Shown here: positions 20,724 through 30,362 of the stretch, one piece after another | How positions within the stretch are numbered: position 1 is the first letter of the stretch | Layout: the number at the start of each line of letters is the position of its first letter | The notes under the pieces: generated by a model | The model's database searches: none | Seen by the model: only the letters and a program-made list of their open reading frames with translations | Told to the model about the DNA's origin: nothing | Made by a program: the position numbers and the translations under genes | Assembly (NCBI RefSeq): GCF_001598375.1 | Contig: NZ_BCYV01000011.1 | Coordinates: 124,001-188,000, forward strand | DNA length: 64,000 bases | Direction of reading: 5' to 3' | DNA from: Novosphingobium capsulatum NBRC 12533 | Lineage (GTDB): Bacteria; Pseudomonadota; Alphaproteobacteria; Sphingomonadales; Sphingomonadaceae

Positions 20724-23230
20724 CAGGCGTGAAAGAACAGGTCGAGGCTGGCCGGCGCAAGGCCAGCGGCCGTAACGGTCAGCCGTGCCGCGCCGGTGGT
20801 GCCGGCGCTTTGCACCAGGGCCTGAGCCAGGCCATTGAACGCGCGCCGGGCATCGCCCTTGTCGGGTTCAGTGGAGGTGGGATTGCCGTTGCCCAGCCCG
20901 ATGATCCGGGCCGCGCCACTCAGGGAAAAGCCGAGCGCGGTATCGGCGGTGGGAACCAGGTTTCCGGACGCATCGATGACCTCGACCCGCACGGCGGCAG
21001 TATCCCCGCCATCGGCAGCCAGGCGAGTGCGATCGGCCGAAAGGCGCAGCGCGGCGGGGCGGCCTGCCGTCACCCGGCTGTCGCGGGCGGCAAGCCGGCC
21101 CTGGTTATAGCCGCGCGCCTCGATCCGGCCGGGGGCATAGGGCACCATCCAGGCAAGGTGGCCGTTCTGCGGCATCGCCTTGCGGCCCAGCGAGCGGCCA
21201 TTGAGCAGCAGTTCCACCTCGGCGCAGTTGCCGTGGACCCACACCTCGATCGGCTGTCCTTCGCGGCCGGCCCAGTTCCAGTGCGGCAAGAGGTGCACCA
21301 GCGGTTCGTTCCGGCGCCACCAGGCGCGGTAGTAGTAATAGTTGTCCTTGGGGAAACCGCACAGGTCCATCGCCCCGAAATAGCTGGAAACGCTGGGGAA
21401 CTGGGCATAGGGCGTGGGTTCGCCGCGATAGTCGAAGCCGGTCCAGATAAAGCCGCCGGCAATGCCGGGTTCGGCCGCCACGATCTGCCACCATTCCTCG
21501 GCCGTGCTGGCCCACCACGGATGCTCGGTATCATAGGCGCGCACCACGTGGGCGGCGGCATCGTTGGCATAGGCGCCGCGCGTGGCCACGGTGCTGGCGG
21601 TCTCGGTGCCGATCACCGGCTTGCCCGGATGGCGCTGGCGCCACGCCGGGATCTTGTCGGTGCGATAGTTGAAACCCACCACATCGACGGCATCGGCCGC
21701 GCCGCCGTCCCAGCCTTTGTCCATCGCCTGGGTGGTCAGCCGCGTGGGATCGAGCTGCTTGCAGCGCGCCACCAACTGCGCCGAAATGCGGCGGCCCCGC
21801 TCGGTGCCCTGGTGGCCTTCCTCGTTGCCCACCGACCACAGGATGATCGCCGGGTGGTTGCGCGAGGACCGGATCATGCGATCGAGTTCGTCCAGCGCCT
21901 CGGGATTGGTGGTGTTGAGGCGGGTTTCGGCGACCATCATCATGCCGGTCGCATCGCAGATATCGAGCAATGCCTGTGCCGGCGGATTGTGCGCGCTGCG
22001 CCAAGCGTTGGCGCCCATGCTTTGCGTCTGCGCCACGCGCCAGGCATGCAGCGCATCGGGAATGGCCGTGCCCACGCCGGCGTGATCCTGGTGGTTGCAC
22101 ACGCCCAGCAGCTTGACCGGCTTGCCGTTGACCGCAAAGCCGTGCGTGCCATCGAATGACAGCGTGCGAATGCCAAAGCGGGTCTGGGTGCGGTCAACCT
22201 CCTGGCCATCGACCAGCACGCTGGTTTCCAGGGTATAGAGCCGCGGCGTTTCCGGCCACCATAGCTGCGGCGCGGGCAGGGCCAGCGCTTGGTCCAGCGT
22301 GGTCTGCGCGCCTGGCGCCAGCGCAATGGCCGGTTGCGCGGCGATGGCTGCCACTTCGCGGCCATCGGGGCCGAGCACGCGGTGGCGCAGTTGCGCAGCG
22401 CCCGCCACCTCGGCCGCATTGGCCAGCGTAGTGGCGATGGCGATCTGTGCGCCGCTGCCGTCGACCGTGCTGCGCACGCAGGTGCCCCACTGCGGCACGT
22501 GGATCGGCGCGGCGCTCACCAGGTCGATATGGCGATAGATGCCCGCGCCTTCATAGAACCAGCCTTCGCCAAGGCTGGCATCGACGCGCAGGGTCAACTG
22601 GTTGGGGCCGCCATCGTAATCGAGGAAATCGGCGATATCGACGCGGAACGGGGCATAGCCCGAGGCGCTGCCGCCCGCTTCGTAGCCGTTGACGAAGACC
22701 TTGCAATCGCGGAACACGCCGTCGAATTCGAGCCAGATGGCGCGGCGCTTATCGCCTGCGCCAACCGGCAGCTTGCAGCGATACCAGCCCACGCTGTTCT
22801 GCGGGAAATCGCGGCCGATCGCGCGAAAGCCATGGCCGGCCGCCATGTCTTCCTTGTCCTTGGGCACCGGCGCCTTGGGCGGGGCATAGGGTAGTTCCAC
22901 CGCCCAATCGTGCGGCACGCGCACGCTGGCCCAGGCGCTGTCATCGAAATCGGGCTGGGTGGCGGGCGAGACATCGAAGCCGGGCTTGGCATAAGTGCGC
23001 TGATAGCGGCCGAAATCGAAATCGCGGTTCATGTCGGAGGCATGGCCCAGGGCAAAGCGCCAGCCATCGGCCAGGCGCACGCGCCGCCGGGGCGACGCAG
23101 CCGCGCCAGCAGGCGGCGTGGTGAGCGCTGTCCTGGCCGTGGCAGCCAGTGCGGGCGCGGCGCTGGTGGCAAGGCCGGCGAGGCCCAGGGCAAGGGCCGT
23201 GCGGCGGTCGGTCGAAGGTGAGATGGTCAT
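20723..23230 (-). CDS. Exported GH2 beta-galactosidase
   Basis: 835 residues. The N-terminus has a twin-arginine-like signal (TDRRTALALGLAG to about residue 30), suggesting a folded periplasmic enzyme. The GH2 sandwich domain, immunoglobulin-like domain and TIM barrel follow, with acid/base Glu470 (WSVGNEE) and nucleophile Glu543 (IGTETAS). The C-terminal ~200 residues form extra beta domains seen in Bacteroides/Xanthomonas-type GH2 enzymes. It would remove terminal galactose from oligosaccharides released by the GH53 enzyme. It sits 3 bases after gal and overlaps GH53. Beta-galactosidase specificity is inferred from the locus. Confidence 0.88.
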   Translation of the reverse strand: MTISPSTDRRTALALGLAGLATSAAPALAATARTALTTPPAGAAASPRRRVRLADGWRFALGHASDMNRDFDFGRYQRTYAKPGFDVSPATQPDFDDSAWASVRVPHDWAVELPYAPPKAPVPKDKEDMAAGHGFRAIGRDFPQNSVGWYRCKLPVGAGDKRRAIWLEFDGVFRDCKVFVNGYEAGGSASGYAPFRVDIADFLDYDGGPNQLTLRVDASLGEGWFYEGAGIYRHIDLVSAAPIHVPQWGTCVRSTVDGSGAQIAIATTLANAAEVAGAAQLRHRVLGPDGREVAAIAAQPAIALAPGAQTTLDQALALPAPQLWWPETPRLYTLETSVLVDGQEVDRTQTRFGIRTLSFDGTHGFAVNGKPVKLLGVCNHQDHAGVGTAIPDALHAWRVAQTQSMGANAWRSAHNPPAQALLDICDATGMMMVAETRLNTTNPEALDELDRMIRSSRNHPAIILWSVGNEEGHQGTERGRRISAQLVARCKQLDPTRLTTQAMDKGWDGGAADAVDVVGFNYRTDKIPAWRQRHPGKPVIGTETASTVATRGAYANDAAAHVVRAYDTEHPWWASTAEEWWQIVAAEPGIAGGFIWTGFDYRGEPTPYAQFPSVSSYFGAMDLCGFPKDNYYYYRAWWRRNEPLVHLLPHWNWAGREGQPIEVWVHGNCAEVELLLNGRSLGRKAMPQNGHLAWMVPYAPGRIEARGYNQGRLAARDSRVTAGRPAALRLSADRTRLAADGGDTAAVRVEVIDASGNLVPTADTALGFSLSGAARIIGLGNGNPTSTEPDKGDARRAFNGLAQALVQSAGTTGAARLTVTAAGLAPASLDLFFHA

Positions 23231-23233
23231 GGC

Positions 23234-24169
23234 TTAGAACTCGAAATCAGGGCCGGTGGTCACGGTGCCGAGCAACAGGGCATCGGCCACCAGCGAGAGC
23301 GGCCGGGCATCGGCATCGCTTTCCCGCCGCGTGATCAGATCGGCAAAGCGGCGATAGATCCGGGCATATTCATCGTTGGCGGATTCCTGGCGCAGCGTGC
23401 CGTCGATTTCCAGGCGATGCCCGCCATCGCGCAGCACCAGTTCGCCATCGGGCGTGTTGACCACGATATCCCATTGCTGGTGGCCCGGTTGCAGGATCGA
23501 CAGATCGGCAATGATCGGTGCGCCGGTGCTGCAGCGCATGTCCACCTGCGCATCGGTCGGCGCGCCGCGATTGGCCGGTACGTCCATCCGCGCGCCTTCC
23601 ACGCAAATGCCCGAGGGCAGGATTTCGGTCAGGATCGAAAATGCGTTGATCGCCGGATCGAACACGCCAAAGCCGCCCTTGGACAATAGCCAGTCCTGCC
23701 CGGGGTGCCATTTGCGCACGTCTTCGCGCCAGGTAATGTGCACCGCACTGATGCTGCGGGTGGCGAGCCAGGCGCGTGCGGCCTCGACCACTTCGCTCTC
23801 GCGCGAATGCCACGCGGCATAGAGCGTGACGCCGGCGCGCGTGGCCAGTTGCTCCAGCGCTTGCGCCTGGGTCGGGGCGGCCGCTGGCGGCTTTTCCAGC
23901 AGCACGTCGAGCCCGGCGGCAATGGCCGCGCGCGCCAGCGGCACGCGCACCGCGGGCGGCGTGCATAGCGCCACGGCATCGAGCTTGCCCGCTTCGCCGG
24001 CCAGCATTTCCGCCAGTCCGGCATAACCGCGCACCCCGTCAAGCCGGTGAACCGGATCGGCCACCGCGACCAGATCGAACCGGGAATTGCCCGCAATCGC
24101 GGGGAGATGCTGGTCGCAGGCGATCTTGCCCAGGCCCACTAGGCCAAGGCGGATCGGAGGGTATGACAT
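23234..24169 (-). CDS. gal: D-galactose 1-dehydrogenase (Gfo/Idh/MocA)
   Basis: Oxidises D-galactose to galactonolactone with NAD(P)+, entry to the De Ley-Doudoroff route. It has 311 residues. The Rossmann start is LGLVGLGKIACDQHLPAI, and EKPPAA (~93-98) carries the lysine conserved in the Gfo/Idh family. Length and N-terminus resemble the Pseudomonas fluorescens Gal enzyme. It is the first gene of gal-GH2-GH53, behind a promoter (TTGACC, 16 bases, TATGAT) that contains the shared operator. It could in principle act on another aldose such as L-arabinose; the surrounding KDGal genes favour galactose. Confidence 0.85.
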   Translation of the reverse strand: MSYPPIRLGLVGLGKIACDQHLPAIAGNSRFDLVAVADPVHRLDGVRGYAGLAEMLAGEAGKLDAVALCTPPAVRVPLARAAIAAGLDVLLEKPPAAAPTQAQALEQLATRAGVTLYAAWHSRESEVVEAARAWLATRSISAVHITWREDVRKWHPGQDWLLSKGGFGVFDPAINAFSILTEILPSGICVEGARMDVPANRGAPTDAQVDMRCSTGAPIIADLSILQPGHQQWDIVVNTPDGELVLRDGGHRLEIDGTLRQESANDEYARIYRRFADLITRRESDADARPLSLVADALLLGTVTTGPDFEF

Positions 24170-24205
24170 TCCAGGTTCCTCGCAAGCTTATGGGGTGGCT
24201 CTTTA

Positions 24206-24238
24206 CATTTATCATATATATATGGTTAGAGAGGTCAA
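24206..24238 (-). promoter_or_regulatory. gal promoter with shared AT-rich operator
   Basis: On the minus strand, TTGACC (24238-24233) and TATGAT (24216-24211) are 16 bases apart. The -10 lies in CATTTATCATATATATAT (24206-24223), which matches the operator consensus TWTTWATCRTATAWATA found at 16299 and 27821. The site sits in the 138-base gap between divergent gal and the dehydratase operon and could control both. Confidence 0.65.
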
Positions 24239-24307
24239 TGGGCGGGGACGGCAGAACAAAAGCCTGCATCCTGCTCCGGCCGAAGGCACGAAAAGGAGCG
24301 GCTTCAA

Positions 24308-26146
24308 GTGGGCAATGAGCAGACGGAACAGGGCAACGCCGCAGGCAGCGATGCCGGGAAGAGCGGCTTTCGCGCCTTGCGTTCGCGGGCGTGGTTCAAC
24401 AATCCCGAATCGGCCGACATGACCGCGCTCTACCTGGAACGCTACCTCAACTACGGCCTGACCATCGAGGAACTGCAATCCGATCGGCCGATCATCGGCA
24501 TTGCCCAGACCGGCAGCGATCTTTCCCCGTGCAACCGCCACCACCTCGTGCTCGCCAGCCGCGTGCGCGACGGCATTCGCGAGGCGGGCGGCATTCCCAT
24601 CGAGTTTCCGCTGCACCCGATCCAGGAAACCGGCAAGCGGCCCACCGCCGGCCTCGATCGCAACCTGGCCTATCTGGGCCTGGTAGAGGTGCTGTTCGGC
24701 TATCCGCTCGATGGCGTGGTGCTGACGATCGGCTGCGACAAGACCACGCCGGCGGCCTTGATGGCGGCGGCCACGGTCAACATTCCCGCGATTGCGCTCT
24801 CGGTCGGGCCGATGCTCAATGGCTGGCACGAGGGCAAGCGGACGGGCAGTGGCACGATCGTGTGGAAAGCGCGCGAAATGCTGTCCAAGGGCGAGATCGA
24901 TTTCAAGGGCTTCATCGAACTGGTGGCAAGTTCTGCGCCCTCGACCGGCTATTGCAACACCATGGGCACCGCCACCACGATGAATTCGCTGGCCGAGGCA
25001 TTGGGCATGAGCCTGCCCGGCTCGGCCGCGATCCCCGCGCCGCATCGCGATCGCCAGGAATGCGCCTATTACACCGGCAAGCAGATCGTCGAGATGGTTG
25101 CAGCTGATCGCAAGCCGTCAGACATTCTCACCCGCAGTGCCTTTCTCAACGCCATCCGCGTCAATTCCGCGATCGGCGGATCGACCAATGCGCCGATCCA
25201 TCTCAATGCCATTGCTCGCCACGTGGGCGTCGAACTGACGCTGGAAGACTGGGAAAGCCATGGCGCCGACATTCCCCTGCTGGTGAACCTGCAACCCTCG
25301 GGCGAATATCTGGGCGAAGACTATTTCCGCGCCGGCGGGGTGCCGGCGGTAATGGGCGAACTGGCCCGCGCCGGCTTGCTCGATGGCGCGGCATTGACCG
25401 CCAATGGCAAGAGCGTGGCCGACAACGTGGCCCACGTGAAGATTGCCGACGAGGATGTGATCCGCCCGTTCGATCGCCCGCTCAAGCCGGCGGCGGGTCT
25501 CACCGTGCTGGGCGGCAACCTGTTCGATGCGGCGGTGATGAAGAAAAGCGTGATCAGCGACCAGTTCCGCGCGCGCTATCTGTCGAACCCCGATGATCCC
25601 GAGGCATTCGAAGGCCAGGTCTTTGTATTCGACGGGCCGGAAGACTATCACGCGCGGATCGATGATCCCGCGCTCGGCATCGACGAGCGTTCGATCCTGG
25701 TGATCCGTGGTGCCGGGCCGATCGGCTATCCGGGCGGGGCCGAGGTGGTCAACATGCGCCCGCCCGCCGCGCTGATCCGCGCCGGGATCGATGCGCTGCC
25801 ATGCCTGGGTGACGGGCGCCAATCGGGCACCAGCGGCAGCCCCTCGATCCTCAACGCCAGCCCCGAGGCGGCGGTGGGCGGTGGCTTGGCGCTGCTGCGC
25901 GATGGCGATCGCATCCGCGTCGATCTGAAAACCCGCAGCGTCAACCTGCTGGTCAGCGATGCCGAACTGGCCACGCGCCGCGCCGCGCTGGCGGCAGAGC
26001 CGTTCCGCTTCCCCGAAGACCAGACGCCGTGGCAGGCGATCAGCCGGAAGATCACTGGCCAGTTTGCCGGCGGCGCGGTGATCGAGGATGCCGTGCGGTT
26101 CCAGAAGGTAGCCCAGGTCTATGGAGTGCCGCGTGACAGCCACTGA
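24308..26146 (+). CDS. IlvD/Edd-family sugar-acid dehydratase (probable galactonate dehydratase)
   Basis: Fe-S dehydratase, expected to convert D-galactonate to 2-keto-3-deoxygalactonate. It has 612 residues. The three cluster cysteines of the pentonate dehydratase branch are visible in [15 protein letters not shown] and GYCNTMGT, with the [11 protein letters not shown] and [12 protein letters not shown] blocks. The start is GTG 24308 with AAGGAG 9 bases upstream; the nearby ATG at 24315 is out of frame. It takes the place of the enolase-superfamily DgoD of enterics. Relatives act on L-arabinonate, D-xylonate or D-fuconate; galactonate is inferred from neighbouring dgoK, dgoA and gal. Its end overlaps the lactonase start. 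Confidence 0.85.
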   Translation: MGNEQTEQGNAAGSDAGKSGFRALRSRAWFNNPESADMTALYLERYLNYGLTIEELQSDRPIIGIAQTGSDLSPCNRHHLVLASRVRDGIREAGGIPIEFPLHPIQETGKRPTAGLDRNLAYLGLVEVLFGYPLDGVVLTIGCDKTTPAALMAAATVNIPAIALSVGPMLNGWHEGKRTGSGTIVWKAREMLSKGEIDFKGFIELVASSAPSTGYCNTMGTATTMNSLAEALGMSLPGSAAIPAPHRDRQECAYYTGKQIVEMVAADRKPSDILTRSAFLNAIRVNSAIGGSTNAPIHLNAIARHVGVELTLEDWESHGADIPLLVNLQPSGEYLGEDYFRAGGVPAVMGELARAGLLDGAALTANGKSVADNVAHVKIADEDVIRPFDRPLKPAAGLTVLGGNLFDAAVMKKSVISDQFRARYLSNPDDPEAFEGQVFVFDGPEDYHARIDDPALGIDERSILVIRGAGPIGYPGGAEVVNMRPPAALIRAGIDALPCLGDGRQSGTSGSPSILNASPEAAVGGGLALLRDGDRIRVDLKTRSVNLLVSDAELATRRAALAAEPFRFPEDQTPWQAISRKITGQFAGGAVIEDAVRFQKVAQVYGVPRDSH

Positions 26147-27050
26147 TCAAGGCCCTGATCAAGCCACCGATCAAACCACCATCCAGGTTGTGCCGGTGGA
26201 CCGCCCTGGTGCGTTTCACGGGCACGACCTGCTGGGCGAGGGGCTGATCTGGTCCGATCGGCAGCAGGCGCTGTTCTGGGTCGATATCATCGGCCAGCGC
26301 ATCAACCGGCTGGACCTGGACAGCGGCATCGTGGCCGAATGGGACGTGCCCGACATGATCGGCTGGGTGCTGGAACGCGAAGGCGGCCCCGGTTTCATTG
26401 CCGGGCTGCGCAGCGGCTTTGCCACGATTACGCTCGATCCGTTTTCCTGCGTGCCGATCGGCGCGCCCGAGCCCGATCTGCCGCGCAACCGCATGAACGA
26501 TGCCATGGTCTGCCCGCAGGGCTGCATCTGGGCCGGCACGATGAACATGGACGGGGAAACCCCGACCGGCAATTTCTACCGGCTCGATCACGATCTGTCA
26601 TGGACGCGGGTGGACAGCGGCTATCGCATCGCCAACGGACCGGTGCTGTCGGCCGATGGGCAGTGGCTCTATCACACCGACAGCGCGCTGGGCCGCGTCT
26701 ATCGCTTTGCCTTCCACGGCAACGGCACGCTGGGCCCGCGCGAGGTGTTCCTCGATTTTCCCGAAAGCTGGGGTTCGCCCGACGGCATGACGATCGACAG
26801 CGACGGGGGCCTGTGGATCGCGCAATGGGGCGCTGGCAGCGTCAGCCGCTTCCTGGCTGACGGCACCCGCACCCATTGTGTTGCGCTGCCCGCCAGCCAG
26901 ATCACCAACCTGGCCTTTGCCGGGCCAAGCCGCGATCGCCTGTTCGTCAGCTCTGCCGCCGACGGGGTGGACGAGCCAGCCGGCGGTGCCCTGTTCGAGA
27001 TCGTCGGTACCGGCTTTCGCGGCTGCCCCACGCCCCGGTTCGGGGGCTGA
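26133..27050 (+). CDS. SMP-30/gluconolactonase-type sugar lactonase
   Basis: Hydrolyses the sugar lactone made by the dehydrogenase, here probably galactonolactone to galactonate. It has 305 residues and a six-bladed beta-propeller. The metal-site glutamate is in GEGLIWS, the Asn in RNRMNDAM, and the catalytic Asp region in [11 protein letters not shown] 26133 follows GGAG (26123-26126) at 6 bases and overlaps the dehydratase by 14 bases. ATG 26121 is possible but lacks a ribosome site. The first ~15 residues contain short DQ repeats that may be unstructured. Confidence 0.86.
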   Translation: MTATDQGPDQATDQTTIQVVPVDRPGAFHGHDLLGEGLIWSDRQQALFWVDIIGQRINRLDLDSGIVAEWDVPDMIGWVLEREGGPGFIAGLRSGFATITLDPFSCVPIGAPEPDLPRNRMNDAMVCPQGCIWAGTMNMDGETPTGNFYRLDHDLSWTRVDSGYRIANGPVLSADGQWLYHTDSALGRVYRFAFHGNGTLGPREVFLDFPESWGSPDGMTIDSDGGLWIAQWGAGSVSRFLADGTRTHCVALPASQITNLAFAGPSRDRLFVSSAADGVDEPAGGALFEIVGTGFRGCPTPRFGG

Positions 27051-27068
27051 GCGGCGGCGATGTTGGTG

Positions 27069-27794
27069 TCAGGCCAGCGCTTCCTCGTTCAGGCGAATGG
27101 CATCGAGCGCGTCCTCGATGATCACGCGCATGCGGGCTTGCGCGGTCTGCCCATCGCGCGCCAGGATCGCCTCCATCACCGCCTCGTGCGCGGCAAGATC
27201 GGCGCTGCGCCCGACAATGCGGTTGGTATAGCGGATCGAGGTCTTGAGCGCGGTGGACACCACATCGCGGAACTGGCCGAAGAAGGGATTGCCCGACGCC
27301 TTGAGAATGGCGACGTGGAAGGCAACGTCGGCTTCCAGCACATCGTCCTGCCCGGCATCGGCGGCGCGCATGCGGGCAAAGCCGGCACGGATCAGCGCCA
27401 GGCCATCCTCGGTCGCCTCGCGCGCGGCGAGCGCCGCCGCAGCCGGCTCGATCGCTACGCGCAGCTGGCCGAAATGGGTGAGCAGGTCGATCGAAAAGCG
27501 GCGTTCCAGCATCCAGCGCAGCACATCGGGATCGAACAGGTTCCACTGGCTGTCGGGCTGGATGATCGTGCCCTGGCGCGGGCGCGCGCTGACCAGGCCC
27601 TTGGCCGTCAGCATCTTGACCGCCTCACGCGTGACAGAGCGGCTGACGCCGTGCGCGTCGGACAGTTCCGCCTCGGTCGGAAACGGCCGATCGGCATAGG
27701 CGCCGCCCACGATCAGCAGGCCCAGCCGATCGAGCAGACCGTAGGTGAGATTGCGGCCGAGCGCGTCGCGTGCTTCGAGCGGTTGGAATGCCAC
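27069..27794 (-). CDS. GntR/FadR-family regulator, DgoR-like
   Basis: Transcriptional regulator of 241 residues. The winged helix spans about 10-75 (PTEAELSDAHGVSRSVTREAV) and the C-terminal FCD ligand domain shows the metal-type ligands EADVAFH and AAHEAV. The architecture matches E. coli DgoR, a galactonate-responsive repressor. GTG 27794 has GAAGGGAT upstream; ATG 27830 would place the start inside the operator and is rejected. It is divergent from the symporter operon, with an operator at 27821-27837 between them. It probably represses itself and the other galactan operons until galactonate or KDGal appears. The effector is inferred. Confidence 0.87.
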   Translation of the reverse strand: MAFQPLEARDALGRNLTYGLLDRLGLLIVGGAYADRPFPTEAELSDAHGVSRSVTREAVKMLTAKGLVSARPRQGTIIQPDSQWNLFDPDVLRWMLERRFSIDLLTHFGQLRVAIEPAAAALAAREATEDGLALIRAGFARMRAADAGQDDVLEADVAFHVAILKASGNPFFGQFRDVVSTALKTSIRYTNRIVGRSADLAAHEAVMEAILARDGQTAQARMRVIIEDALDAIRLNEEALA

Positions 27795-27820
27795 GGATAT
27801 CCCTTCACGATGGGGTGCTT

Positions 27821-27837
27821 TTTTAATCATATAAATA
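27821..27837. promoter_or_regulatory. Operator between gntR and symporter
   Basis: TTTTAATCATATAAATA in the 101-base gap between the divergent gntR and symporter genes. It aligns with the sites at 16299-16315 and 24206-24222, sharing the WATCRTATAWATA core. Confidence 0.62.
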
Positions 27838-27895
27838 GACGCGGATCAGGATTGGCAAGGCCAAATCCCGCGCAAACGACCAGAGAGGGCGGGAA

Positions 27896-29485
27896 ATGAG
27901 CCTATCGACACTCGATGCCACCGTGGTGGCGGCCTATGCCGTGTTCATCTTCGCGCTGGCCCAATGGGTCAGCCGCAAGAAGGCCGGGCACGAAACCGAC
28001 ACGACCGACTACTTCCTTGCGTCCAAATCGCTGCCGTGGTGGGCGATCGGCGCCTCGCTGATCGCGGCCAATATCTCGGCCGAACAGATCGTCGGCATGG
28101 CTGGGTCGGGCTATGCGATCGGCCTGGCCATCGCCTCGTACGAATGGATGGCGGCAGCCACGCTGTTGCTGGTGGCCAAGTATTTCCTGCCGATCTTCCT
28201 GGCGAACGGCATCTATACCATGCCGCAGTTCCTGGAGCAGCGCTTTGGCCCGACGATCCGCACGGTCATGGCGGTGTTCTGGCTGGTGCTCTATGTCTTC
28301 GTGAACCTCACCTCGATCATCTGGCTCGGCTCGGTGGCGGTGATGCAGGTGGCCGGCGTCAACCAGGACGTGGCGCTGGCGGGGCTGGGCATCTTCGCGC
28401 TGCTCTATCAGCTGCGTGGCGGGCTCAAGGCCGTGGCGCTGACCGATATCGTGCAGGTGACGCTGCTGGTGCTGGGCGGGCTGGTGATCGCCTGGCTTAC
28501 CCTGGGTCAGATCGGCCAGCTCTATGGCGACGGGCCGGGTATCCTCTCGGGCTTCAAGGCGCTGGTGCAGCAGGCGCCCGATCATTTCCACATGATCCTC
28601 TCGGCCAATGATCCGCACTACAAGGATTTGCCGGGCCTGTCGGTGATCATCGGCGGGATGTGGATCGCCAACCTGTCATACTGGGGATGCAACCAGTACA
28701 TCATCCAGCGCGCGCTGGCCGCCAAGAGCCTGCCCGAAGCGCAGCGGGGCATGGTCTTTGCCGGTTTCCTCAAGCTGATCATGCCGATCATCATCGTGCT
28801 GCCCGGCATTGCCGCGGTGCTGCTGGCGCCCAACCTCGCTAAGCCCGACGAAGCCTATCCGGCGATGATGCGGATGTTGCCGCCGGGCCTGCTGGGGCTG
28901 GTGTTCGCCGCGCTGGTGGCCGCGATCATCGCGTCGACCGCCAGCAAGATCAACTCGATCGCCACGATCTTCACGCTCGATATCTATGCCCGCTTTGCCA
29001 AGGGGCCACAGAGCGAGAAGAAGCTGGTGACGGTGGGCCGCGTGGCGGCGGCCCTGGCGGTGGTGATCGCCATTCTCACCGCGCGGCCGCTGCTCGGCGG
29101 GCTCGACCAGGCGTTCCAGTACATCCAGGAGTTCTCGGGCTTCGTCACGCCGGGGATCACGGTGATCTTCCTGCTCGGCCTGTTCTGGCCGCGCGCGACA
29201 GAGGCGGGCGCGCTGACCGGCGCGGTAGCCTCGGTGCTGCTCAGCCTGGTGTTCCGCTTTGGCGGGATCGCTGCGCTCGAGGCAGTGCCGTTCATGAACC
29301 GCATGGCGATCATCTTCGTGATTTCGCTGCTCTTGGCCATGGGGGTTTCGCTCGCGCGCCCGCAGGTGCAACAAGGCGAGGGCATCCGCAAGGAAGCGCA
29401 CCTGTTCCGCACCAGCGCCGGCTTCAACGCCGCCGCCGTGGCGATCCTGGCGATCCTGGTGGCCCTCTATGCCTATTGGTGGTGA
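27896..29485 (+). CDS. Sodium:solute symporter (SSS), probable galactose importer
   Basis: Inner-membrane symporter of 529 residues with about 14 hydrophobic segments, of the SGLT branch. It shows the family features DYFLASKSLPWWAIG near residues 37-51, NISAEQIVGMAGSGYA, and a C-terminal terminal helix (VAILAILVALYAYW). The ribosome site is in GAGAGGGCGGG just before ATG 27896. It leads the operon with dgoK and dgoA and is preceded by the shared operator. Galactose or a galactoside is the probable substrate by context. Confidence 0.88.
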   Translation: MSLSTLDATVVAAYAVFIFALAQWVSRKKAGHETDTTDYFLASKSLPWWAIGASLIAANISAEQIVGMAGSGYAIGLAIASYEWMAAATLLLVAKYFLPIFLANGIYTMPQFLEQRFGPTIRTVMAVFWLVLYVFVNLTSIIWLGSVAVMQVAGVNQDVALAGLGIFALLYQLRGGLKAVALTDIVQVTLLVLGGLVIAWLTLGQIGQLYGDGPGILSGFKALVQQAPDHFHMILSANDPHYKDLPGLSVIIGGMWIANLSYWGCNQYIIQRALAAKSLPEAQRGMVFAGFLKLIMPIIIVLPGIAAVLLAPNLAKPDEAYPAMMRMLPPGLLGLVFAALVAAIIASTASKINSIATIFTLDIYARFAKGPQSEKKLVTVGRVAAALAVVIAILTARPLLGGLDQAFQYIQEFSGFVTPGITVIFLLGLFWPRATEAGALTGAVASVLLSLVFRFGGIAALEAVPFMNRMAIIFVISLLLAMGVSLARPQVQQGEGIRKEAHLFRTSAGFNAAAVAILAILVALYAYWW

Positions 29486-29492
29486 TTTGACC

Positions 29493-30362
29493 GTGAACGA
29501 CCGTTTCCTTGCCATCGATTGGGGCACCACCAATCGCCGTGTCTATCTGCTCGATCGCGCGGGTAGCGTGTTGGAGACCTTTCGCGACGATCGCGGCGTG
29601 CTGGCGGTGGGGCCGGGCGGCTTTGCCGATGAAGTGGCCGCGATCCGCGCGCGGATGGGCGATTGGCCGGTGATTGCCGCCGGCATGGTCGGCTCGCAGC
29701 GGGGCTGGGCGGTGGTGCCCTATCTGCCATGCCCGGCGGGCGCGGTTCAGATTGCCGGCGCTCTGCATGCCGTCGACGATCGCACGTGGATCGTGCCGGG
29801 CCTGTCAGACCCGCGCGGCGATGTGATGCGTGGCGAGGAAGTGCAACTGCTCGGCGCCGTACACGCCGGGCTGGCGCCCGCCGACGCGCTGCTGTGCCAG
29901 CCCGGCACGCACTGCAAGTGGGCGCGCATGGCCGATGGCGCAGTGGCCAGCTTTTCCACCAGCATGACCGGCGAAATGTTTGCCCTGCTCAAGCAGCACA
30001 GCCTCTTGGCCGAGTTTCTCGGCGGCCCGGTGGCCGACGGCCCGGCGTTCCGCGCCGGGGTAGCAGCCAGCGCCGACCCGGCCTTGCTGACGGCGCTGTT
30101 CGGCGTGCGGGCAGCGGCCCTGCTGGGCCTGCGCGCGGTGGAAGACAGCGCCGCGCACGCCTCCGGCCTGCTCATCGGCAGCGATGTGCGCGGGGCAGGC
30201 GTGACCGCGGGCAGCGATGTCTATCTCCTTGCCGATCCGATGCTCGGCGCGCTTTACACCGCAGCCATTGCCCAATGCGGCGGCCGCGCCCACCTTGTTG
30301 ACAGCCATGCCGCGTTCGTTGCCGGCATCGCCCAGATCTGGAGCCTTGTTCGTGACCGCTGA
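29493..30362 (+). CDS. dgoK: 2-dehydro-3-deoxygalactonokinase
   Basis: Phosphorylates 2-keto-3-deoxygalactonate to the 6-phosphate with ATP. It has 289 residues, similar to E. coli DgoK (292). The N-terminal phosphate-binding motif IDWGTTNRR and GMVGSQRGW, CQPGTHCKWA and SFSTSMTGE are typical of the DgoK family. GTG 29493 is preferred; ATG 29469 would overlap the symporter by 17 bases. It overlaps dgoA by 11 bases. Confidence 0.92.
   Translation: MNDRFLAIDWGTTNRRVYLLDRAGSVLETFRDDRGVLAVGPGGFADEVAAIRARMGDWPVIAAGMVGSQRGWAVVPYLPCPAGAVQIAGALHAVDDRTWIVPGLSDPRGDVMRGEEVQLLGAVHAGLAPADALLCQPGTHCKWARMADGAVASFSTSMTGEMFALLKQHSLLAEFLGGPVADGPAFRAGVAASADPALLTALFGVRAAALLGLRAVEDSAAHASGLLIGSDVRGAGVTAGSDVYLLADPMLGALYTAAIAQCGGRAHLVDSHAAFVAGIAQIWSLVRDR

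Noticed and set aside
28676..29533. Minus-strand open frame over the symporter end
   Set aside because: Charged, repetitive composition typical of a shadow frame; the symporter is intact on the plus strand.
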